A stretch of DNA of 12,251 nt from Zelonia costaricensis (Eukaryota > Euglenozoa > Kinetoplastea > Trypanosomatida > Trypanosomatidae). Below the pieces are notes generated by a model. It was given only the letters and a program-made list of their open reading frames with translations. It did not search any database and was not told where the DNA came from. The stretch is taken from assembly GCA_030849075.1 (NCBI GenBank), contig JASAOO010003253.1, positions 20,001-32,251 on the forward strand. The letters run 5' to 3'. Position numbers and translations under genes: made by a program. This document shows positions 6,081-12,251 of this stretch, one piece after another (position 1 is the first letter of the stretch; the number at the start of each line of letters is the position of its first letter).

Positions 6081-7640
6081 TTACTTCGACTCCTGTGCGG
6101 CTGCCGAGGCTGCCATCGCGGACAGCTTCTTGTACGTCTGCATCGTTCCCGCATCCAAGGTCTGCTGCGGACGCGACGTCGCGTCACCAGGGTGTGTGGC
6201 GGAGGGCAACGACGCGGACGGCTGCGCGGAGCCGGGGACCAGCCCAGTCTGCGTGGAGGTCAGGTACAGCACTGCAGCGATGAGCAGCACCACCAGTGTC
6301 GCCCGATGCTGGCGGTCTGACGAGGGGCTCGAAGCTGCTGCCGCAGCGGCCGTTGCGGTGTAGTCTGCAGAGGGGGAAGGAGGGGTGCGGTGTCCGTGGA
6401 CAGTTGTGGTTGTTGAGCTGCGCGCTGGGCGGCCTCCCGTGGCGGTGGTGGCCGATGCCGACGCCTGCGCGGACACGGCGGCCCGCTTCTCCGCGGCGGC
6501 GCGCTGCTGCTGCTGGCAGATGTCCAGAATCGTGCCGAAGCTCCGGAGCACGTACGGCACGGCAACGGTCGTCATGTAGTGCAGCGAGCGGCCCCAACCA
6601 AAATGCACGCCCTCGGCGCGGTACACCGTACGCAGCAGCTCCCGCAGCGTCTGCCCGATGAGCTGCGCGTCTGACGTGTTCGGGTGGGCGACGAGGAGCG
6701 CGACGTACAGGAGCGTCGTCAAGTCCTTGGTGGACCTCGACCAGTACTCCAGCTTCGCGGGCGGAAGCACCGCCGGGGACGGCGCTGGCGATGATGGAGA
6801 GCGGGCAGAGGAGGAGGAGGAGGGGGAGGGGGAGGGGGCAGACGCTTGCAGGAGCGCGGCGACGTTGCTGACGTGGTGCGCTGCCGACTCCGCGAGTGGC
6901 ACCATCGCCGCGGTCGTCGCCGGTGAGTCGAGTTCCTTCGCGGCGGCGGCGGTGCGGTGCAGCTGCGTGATCTGCAAGCCTGCCAGCCGCGCCAAGGTCG
7001 CCTCCAGCGTCAGCTCCAAGTCCCGTGCCGCCGCCGCCGCTACCGTGGTAGACGCGGAGGCGCCGCTCGTGTAGCGGAAGGCGTGATGCACGAGGAACTG
7101 CACAGACGTCCGCATCGTCTCGACGCGGATGTGGTCGAGCTCGACATCCCCACTTAGCGCCGCGGCGGCGCTCGACTTGCCTGGCGCGTTGTACTGCTCG
7201 AATACGCACTGGGCGAGGGAGTGCAGGTACCGGTGCACGAGGTCCGGGCTGCGAGGCTGCGCCGCTGTCGTCGTCGTCGGGGAACCGCCCTCCACCGCAG
7301 CCGTGGCGGACCTCGAGTCGTGGAGCTGGAGAGCGGCGACGCACAACACCAGCGACTTGCCGGACAACATCAAGGGCTTCGTGACCTTGGCATTGCCGCC
7401 GATCCACGCCTGCAGCTCCGCCTCCGCCTCCGCCGCGGTAGGAAGGTGGCCGATCACCGGTGCGGCCTCCGGTGGAGGCGGCGTGGCGTACCAGCGACAC
7501 GTGCAGGCGAGGGCCGCCGCCGGCGTGGGGTGCACGAGCGGCGCCAACGCCGGTGATATGCGCCCGCGCGGACGCGCAACGGCTGGCAAACAAGTCAGAA
7601 CGCCGCTGGCGCGCAACAGCGGCGTGCGTGTGAACCGCAT
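6081..7640 (-). CDS. Hypothetical protein, probable mitochondrial membrane protein
   Basis: A 519-aa protein of no recognised family. The first 57 residues contain no Asp or Glu and several Arg (MRFTRTPLLRASG), as in a mitochondrial presequence. Conserved-looking helical segments lie at about 68-110, 132-152 and 170-192, then 203-232 and 296-378 (for example LTTLLYVALLVAHPN and LHYMTTVAVPYVLRSFGTIL). Ser/Ala/Pro/Thr-rich linkers lie at about 264-292 and 385-445. One strong hydrophobic segment at about 447-462 (ATLVVLLIAAVLYLTS) looks like a transmembrane helix, followed by a polar tail of about 57 residues. Third codon positions are strongly G/C, as in the neighbouring genes. The ATG at 7640 is the first in frame after a good splice acceptor. 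Another frame on the same strand is also open across nearly the whole gene, but its product looks like shadow sequence. Localisation is inferred; the function is unknown. Confidence 0.85.
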   Translation of the reverse strand: MRFTRTPLLRASGVLTCLPAVARPRGRISPALAPLVHPTPAAALACTCRWYATPPPPEAAPVIGHLPTAAEAEAELQAWIGGNAKVTKPLMLSGKSLVLCVAALQLHDSRSATAAVEGGSPTTTTAAQPRSPDLVHRYLHSLAQCVFEQYNAPGKSSAAAALSGDVELDHIRVETMRTSVQFLVHHAFRYTSGASASTTVAAAAARDLELTLEATLARLAGLQITQLHRTAAAAKELDSPATTAAMVPLAESAAHHVSNVAALLQASAPSPSPSSSSSARSPSSPAPSPAVLPPAKLEYWSRSTKDLTTLLYVALLVAHPNTSDAQLIGQTLRELLRTVYRAEGVHFGWGRSLHYMTTVAVPYVLRSFGTILDICQQQQRAAAEKRAAVSAQASASATTATGGRPARSSTTTTVHGHRTPPSPSADYTATAAAAAASSPSSDRQHRATLVVLLIAAVLYLTSTQTGLVPGSAQPSASLPSATHPGDATSRPQQTLDAGTMQTYKKLSAMAASAAAQESK

Positions 7641-7750
7641 GTCTGCTACACGTGCCGGGTGAGTGGGGACGAGGAAGGGGGCCGGGGGTTCGTGGAGGGA
7701 CGGACAGATAGAGCGAGAGAGACAGAGCCGCGACGTGTGCGACCGTGCAA

Positions 7751-7752
7751 CT
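7751..7752 (-). promoter_or_regulatory. Spliced-leader acceptor for the 519-aa gene
   Basis: On the minus strand a T-rich tract (7788 to 7753, TTTTTTTCTTTGTCC) ends in CAG with no earlier AG in the tract. The predicted leader is 110 nt to the ATG at 7640. Two later AGs at 7643-7647 would leave only 2-5 nt and are unlikely. Confidence 0.65.
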
Positions 7753-8054
7753 GGACAAAGAAAAAAACAAGCAAGGAGAAGAAATTGACTGTGAGAGTGA
7801 GAGAGAGAGGAGAGTTGTGCAACTCCAAAGGAGGGGGGGGAAGGAAGGAGGCCTGCAGGTCCGCGTTGCTGGGGTGTGGACGAGGGTGGAGGAGAAAGGA
7901 CTCGAAGAGAAGAAATAACCTGCGGTGGTGTGGCGCTGCGCCCTTTGGCGTGGTGTTGCGGAAGGGAAGAGGCGGCGGCTGCGGAGGTGGTGTGAGCACA
8001 CGTGAGACGCGGTGAAGCGTGTGAAGGAGGGGGCAGGGGAGGGGATCAGGGGTG

Positions 8055-8086
8055 AGTGTGTATGTGTGTGTGTGTGTGTTTGTGTG
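8055..8086. repeat. (TG)n microsatellite
   Basis: A TG repeat with TA and TT interruptions on the plus strand, read as CA upstream of the acceptor of the 519-aa gene. Confidence 0.9.
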
Positions 8087-8374
8087 AAGGTAGGTGAAGT
8101 GGATGGGGGGACAGCACTCGCTGAGACGAGCAGGCTCGATCTCTCGTTCTTGCTTTCGCACTCAAGGCGCATTCCGACTTCTTCGCTCGTCCAACGCTTC
8201 GGTGCTGCAGCGAGAGCAGCTTGCGCCTCGACCTGAACGCGGAGAAGCTCCACTGCCGCACAACCGGCACTCTTGCGGGGCCGCCCTCTCTCCGCAAGCG
8301 CCGCACACGTCGTCGACTCCATCACGAGCTGTTTATTTTGAAGATTTGTTTTGCCTCTTTGCGGAGCTGGCCTG

Positions 8375-8376
8375 CT
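8375..8376 (-). promoter_or_regulatory. Candidate splice acceptor upstream of an ATG at 8322
   Basis: On the minus strand a very strong pyrimidine tract (8430 to 8390, including twelve Cs, then CCTCCCTTTT) is followed by GCGCAG. No AG occurs from 8459 to 8377. The first ATG downstream is at 8322, giving a 52-nt A-rich leader. This is the same layout as at the accepted genes, but the ATG opens a frame with no clear end, so the site may instead be a distal acceptor for the 519-aa gene. Confidence 0.4.
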
Positions 8377-8948
8377 GCGCGATGGGAGGGTGATATAAAA
8401 GGGAGGGGGGAAGGGGGGGGGGGGAGCGCACCAGGTGGAAGGGATAGGATGCCCGCCCCCTTCAGACGGGGTAAGGGGACGGCGTGTCGAGGTCGTACGA
8501 CGCTCCAACGCCCCCTCCCCTCGTCGCGGCAAAGATGAAGGGTAGACGAAAACGGAGAACTGAGAGATGCACCGTGGTGAGGGTGGAGGAAAGGCAAAAG
8601 AAGAAAGAGCGAGACGAGAGAAGAAGAAGAGAAAAAACAGCACGACAGAACTAAATCTGACATACACAAAGTCGTCGTCGTCGTCGGTCGAACGAGCGAA
8701 CGGTTTGGAACAGGGGTGAGGTGGAAAGGGAGGAGTGGGGGTGTGGGCTGCGCCATGTGGCAGGACGCCTCTTGCCGTGCAGCATGCCGCGCGCGGGGCA
8801 ACAGCGATGGCAGTGGTGCAGGGGGAACGAAGAGCTAAGAGAGAAAGAAGGGCGAGACTCGGTCAAGCAGGCACAAGCACACGTCACTATCGGTCCGCCT
8901 CACCCTCGTCTTCTGTCCGAGCGCACCCGCACAGCGACACAGACATTC

Positions 8949-9000
8949 ACGCACGCACATACACACATACACACACTCACACACACGCAGCAACACACAC
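8949..9000. repeat. (CA)n-rich microsatellite, interrupted
   Basis: A CA/CG/TA-interrupted CA repeat on the plus strand, read as UG in transcript sense. Confidence 0.9.
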
Positions 9001-9758
9001 GGTCCAGGCACAGATGCGTTGGAGTGCCATGAGACCAAAACCCACCTCTTCCTCTCCACCAAAGGGAAGGTCAGGGGGCGGGCGAGGGAAAAGACAACGA
9101 AGAGTGAAAGAAAAAAAAAAAGGAACCACCAGGTGGAGAAGCGCATGTAGAGCAGTCGTGGGGTGCACTTTGAGGGATTGGGGTTTGGGGGAGGGGAGGG
9201 GGATCGGTTGTGGAGGTCGCACTCCTTCTCTCTCTCTTTGCGTATTGTTCGCTTCAGTCACAATTCCATCCACATCGTCGTTGGGGAACGTTCACGTAAA
9301 ACACAGCCGCAGGCGCCGCCACCATCACGCGCACGCGCGTGGCTGTCACACAAACATGGTCAAAGCACACACCCACACCTGCAAAGATGCGGACACAGGC
9401 ACAACCCGAGCATCCATGGGCAACGTGGTCTGCCGCCGTAGCTTTCACAGCGTGCTCCCGGTGCAGACGCCCCCTTTTTGAATTCACACCTCGCACGTAG
9501 GGCCTTCCAGTGCCTCGAGCCACTCTCAACTTCACGCGTCACTCAGCAAGAGCACAAGCGCGCCGTGCCACTTTCTTTCTCCCTTCGTTTTTTTGTTTTC
9601 ACGCGGCGAAAAAGGTTGACGTGGCGGAGGCGCGCAGGGGCTGTGAGCCGCGCGAAGTGGAGGGCGCCGCAGACAAGGCACGAGGCGGGAGCGAACGGTG
9701 TTGGAAACGCGTGGGCGGGCCCGAGGTCAGGGAGAACTGGCGACAACGTTCGCAGGAA

Positions 9759-9799
9759 ACACACAAACACACACACACACACATACACACATACACACA
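9759..9799. repeat. (CA)n microsatellite, interrupted
   Basis: A CA repeat with AA and AT interruptions on the plus strand. Confidence 0.9.
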
Positions 9800-11097
9800 A
9801 AATGAACAAATACAATTGAAGACGGGAGGAGATGTGCGAACGCCGTCGTGGGCACATACACCACCTCAACTCAAAACGCGAAGGCACACCCCTCCCCATC
9901 CCATCTCCGCACGCAGACACTGACAGATGTGCGAAGACTAAGGGAGCACACAAGACAGTCACACAAGACAGCAGCATAGCGCTTCTCAACTCCACCGCTG
10001 TCACACCGTGCGCGGGGATGGACAGCGATGACGAAGAGAAAGAAAAAAGAAAGAATGGAGAAGATGAGTGCCACACCGAGCGCAAACACCTATGTGCACC
10101 GAGAGAAGAGAGTATAAGAGACCACGGGACGCAGATGGACTGGCTCTGGTGCGGTGCACGAACGCGAGAGGAGAAATCAACGTGTGAGATTGAGGGGATG
10201 GGGGGTAGGTGAAGCGGATCACGAGAGGCAGAGACGGACAGGGAGGGTGAGTTCGTGTGTGAGTGAAACACAAGGTGCCAGGCGCAGAGTTGGGGGAGGG
10301 GGGGGGCCCCGAGTAGTCGTCACGCAACAAGACGGCGAAGGCGAAGGGTGGATGAAGAGGCGGGTGTAGCTGACAAGGTGGGAGGAGGCACAGAGCAGAA
10401 CGCGCGTTGAGCGAAGAGTTCTCGCGAAGAAAGAAACAAACAGAAAACAGAAGTCGCAACGACGCGTATGGGTTCTCGGGCTCCTGCCTTTCACTCTGCG
10501 CTCACGCTTCCGCGTTTTCCGGTGTTTCGTCGCCGGCAGCGCCGCCTCGGCAGTGCACATCGGCACACCCATCCACCCCTTGGCTGAGCCTCATCCTGCG
10601 TGGTAGCCGAGCGGAGGTGCCGGTCAAACTGCAGCGCGCACATGATTCCCCCCCCCACCTGTGCTGTAGCAAGTCACACAGCATCCAGTGCCGCAGTGCA
10701 TCGTGCGCATCCGGACGAGATCGCTTACACACACACATACACATACACCAAAAAGAGAGCGACTGTCATCGAGACAGCAGTAGCGTGTCACACGAATGGC
10801 GGGAAACAAAAAAAAAAGCGCACACGTACACGTAGTGTGCGGCCGGGACAAGCACACGCACGCGTCTGCGCACCCCCATGCAATGCTTACCCATCACGGT
10901 GACCGCGAAGACGCACGCGAGGGGAGCTGGGGGTGCGCGTGTGAGAAAGAGGGTGGGATGGAAAGGGGGGGGGAGAGAGATGAGCGATCACGCGGCAACT
11001 CGATGCTCGCGCTTGCACGCCCACAGCCACGCCACAGCCGACTTCACAGAGGAGCAAAAGACTGAGGTCGCACGGGCACACGAACGCTCACAGATGC

Positions 11098-11098
<1 letters not shown>

Positions 11099-11130
<32 letters not shown>

Positions 11131-11136
11131 AAACAC
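11099..11136. repeat. (CA)n microsatellite
   Basis: About twelve uninterrupted CA units followed by CAAA-interrupted units on the plus strand. Confidence 0.95.
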
Positions 11137-11370
11137 GAATTCAATCATTCACACACCGCCAAACCGGAGCGGAAAAGAAAAAAAAAGAGAGAGAGAGACG
11201 TCGAAGGCTGAGGCGAGAAGAGGGAGAGATGGAGGAAGACAAGGGGAAGAGAGAGAGCCGCTTGGCCACGGGCATGGACCGAGCGAGGGAGGGAGGGAGA
11301 GAAGGGGCGGAGCAAGAGTGAAGGAGCCAGCGTGGGAGGGTGGGGGGATGGGGAGGAGAGGAGAGGAGGG

Positions 11371-11462
11371 TGTGTATGTGTGTGTGTGTGTGTGGAGAGA
11401 GAGCGGGCACCTCACCTAACCCCCATCTTACCCTCCGCTCTCTCTCTCTCTATCCACGACCC

Positions 11463-11497
<35 letters not shown>

Positions 11498-11498
11498 T
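11371..11498. repeat. Compound inverted repeat of TG/CA and GA/TC tracts
   Basis: The left arm is (TG)n at 11371-11394 followed by GAGAGAGAGCGG at 11395-11406. The right arm is CCGCTCTCTCTC at 11435-11446, an exact complement of the GA part, then (AC)14 at 11465-11492, which complements the TG part. The loop is 28 bases, with an 18-base bulge between the two stem parts on the right. Either strand could fold into a long hairpin. Confidence 0.85.
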
Positions 11499-11852
11499 CT
11501 CGCGCGCACACGTGACGAAGACGAAGAGATCCGAAGAAAAAAAGCGAGGAAAGGGGGAGGGGATGCGGAGTCGTGTGACCACACACGACCTTCTCCGCTC
11601 CCCCCTCCCCCTTTCCTCGGCGCGCACGCGAAGCTACACAGGCACTCACACATGAACGGAAGAGCCGCATCGAGGAGAGGAAAAGCGTGAGACACACAAA
11701 AAACGAAATAAAGAAAAAGAAAGAAACCAAGTGCGAGTGACCACGAAGTCACATTTGCACTCGTTCTTGTTCACGGCGGTGTCGAGCGATGCCGTTTTAA
11801 TATGCTTGACGGCACCCATCTTGACACACACTCACACATTAGCACACACACC

Positions 11853-11886
11853 CAAACAAACACACACACACACACACACGCACACA
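11853..11886. repeat. (CA)n microsatellite
   Basis: A CA repeat with AA and CG interruptions on the plus strand. Confidence 0.9.
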
Positions 11887-12251
11887 CGTGTCCCGGGGAG
11901 GAGGAGTGGGCAGAAGACGAGAAAGAGGGGTGTGAATGTGTGCGTGTATACGTAGAGAAACAGGGACCAGCCCCGCGCACCACCAACACCACCACCTTCG
12001 GTTTTCCTCCCAATCAGGGAGGCAACAACCCTGAGCAGGTACAGCAAGCGGTCAACCACACCCGCAACACCAAACAGGAGACCGTCAACTCTGACAGAGG
12101 CCGACCACGTGTCGACGAACGAATTCCGTTGAGGACAGCGAAAAGAAAAAAAAAAACACAAAAGAGCAAAAGAAGGGGAAAGACAGAAACCGCAGGATCG
12201 AGCACGTGCGAGACACAGAAACCTACAAGATCAGAGGGGCGCGGTGGGGGT

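Larger units (their letters stand above)
7641..8948 (-). other. 5' region of the 519-aa gene and adjoining intergenic DNA
   Basis: No accepted gene is seen. It contains the acceptor at 7751-7752, a TG repeat at 8055-8086, and a higher-complexity island at about 8083-8376 with a possible small coding start. There is also a purine-rich plus strand at 8396-8424 with a 12-base G run, and a (GTC)5 triplet run at 8671-8686. Most open frames on the minus strand are Ser/Pro/Phe/Leu-rich and are explained by pyrimidine-rich DNA. Confidence 0.6.
8949..12251 (-). other. 3.3-kb gene-poor region, presumed long 3' UTR or intergenic
   Basis: No convincing gene is seen on either strand. On the minus strand it is rich in UG repeats and pyrimidine tracts, which agrees with right-to-left transcription. 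Possible open frames are mostly translated repeats (Thr-His, Cys-Val, Ser-Leu-Pro). Higher-complexity islands lie at about 9254-9540, 10460-10740, 11740-11819 and 11990-12130. No tRNA, 5S or other known structural RNA was recognised by eye. Confidence 0.55.

Noticed and set aside
8385..8400. GATATAAAAGGG on the plus strand as a TATA box
   Set aside because: Trypanosomatid protein genes lack TATA promoters, and no gene follows on that strand. The stretch lies in the pyrimidine tract of the minus strand.
6184..8667. 827-codon open frame on the minus strand, the longest in the window
   Set aside because: Over 6184-7640 it overlaps the 519-aa gene on the same strand in another frame, and its product there has the Arg/Gly/Pro-rich look of a shadow frame. 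The 519-aa frame has the presequence, membrane helix and GC-rich third positions. Only the segment from 8322 to 8083 is kept as a finding.
8735..9481. 248-codon open frame on the plus strand
   Set aside because: It includes a long Thr-His run translated from a CA repeat, is Arg/Ser-rich elsewhere, lies on the non-coding strand of the array, and has no upstream pyrimidine tract with AG.
9543..10271. 242-codon open frame on the minus strand
   Set aside because: Its product is Ser/Leu/Phe-rich with a Cys-Val run from the CA repeat, as expected from pyrimidine-rich noncoding DNA. The first codon is not a convincing start.
8949..11886. Regularly spaced CA tracts considered as a CRISPR-like or satellite array
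   Set aside because: The tracts are simple dinucleotide repeats of varying length and spacing with unrelated DNA between them. The genome is eukaryotic.

Overview
The window looks like nuclear DNA from a trypanosomatid, most probably Leishmania or a close relative. The supporting signs are intronless GC-rich genes, long alanine/serine/proline-rich proteins, and intergenic DNA full of (CA/TG)n microsatellites. Each start codon is preceded on the coding strand by a pyrimidine tract and an AG, the layout of a spliced-leader trans-splicing acceptor. A pair of SIDER-like degenerate retroposon repeats adds to this. No sign of bacterial or viral DNA was seen. Species and chromosome cannot be fixed from the sequence alone.

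All three convincing genes are on the minus strand and would be read right to left as part of one polycistronic unit. In transcription order they are: (1) 7640->6081, a 519-aa protein with an acid-free basic N-terminus (likely mitochondrial presequence) and one membrane segment near the C-terminus, family not recognised; (2) 3654->1402, a 750-aa low-complexity protein with basic clusters and a duplicated EEAPLVAP/RRK unit, family not recognised; (3) 847->524, a 107-aa dithiol glutaredoxin with a CQFC active site. A candidate splice acceptor at 95-96 suggests that another minus-strand gene begins just off the left edge.

The rest is untranslated or intergenic. The 2.4 kb between genes 1 and 2 (3655-6080) carries two tandem SIDER-like units sharing a nearly identical core of about 180 bp. 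They lie in what should be the 3' UTR of gene 1, where SIDERs are known to influence mRNA stability in Leishmania. The 4.6 kb to the right of gene 1 (7641-12251) has no convincing gene. It is dominated by pyrimidine tracts and UG repeats (minus-strand sense) and is probably the long 3' UTR of a gene beyond the right edge plus the 5' region of gene 1. Inside it are islands of higher-complexity sequence. One of these (about 8083-8376) has a full splice-acceptor, leader and ATG layout and an AT-hook-like motif, and is the best candidate for something undescribed.

The genes have no obvious shared pathway, as is normal for trypanosomatid gene arrays. The recognisable biology is thiol-redox metabolism (glutaredoxin) and probable post-transcriptional control through SIDER repeats and dinucleotide hairpins in UTRs.
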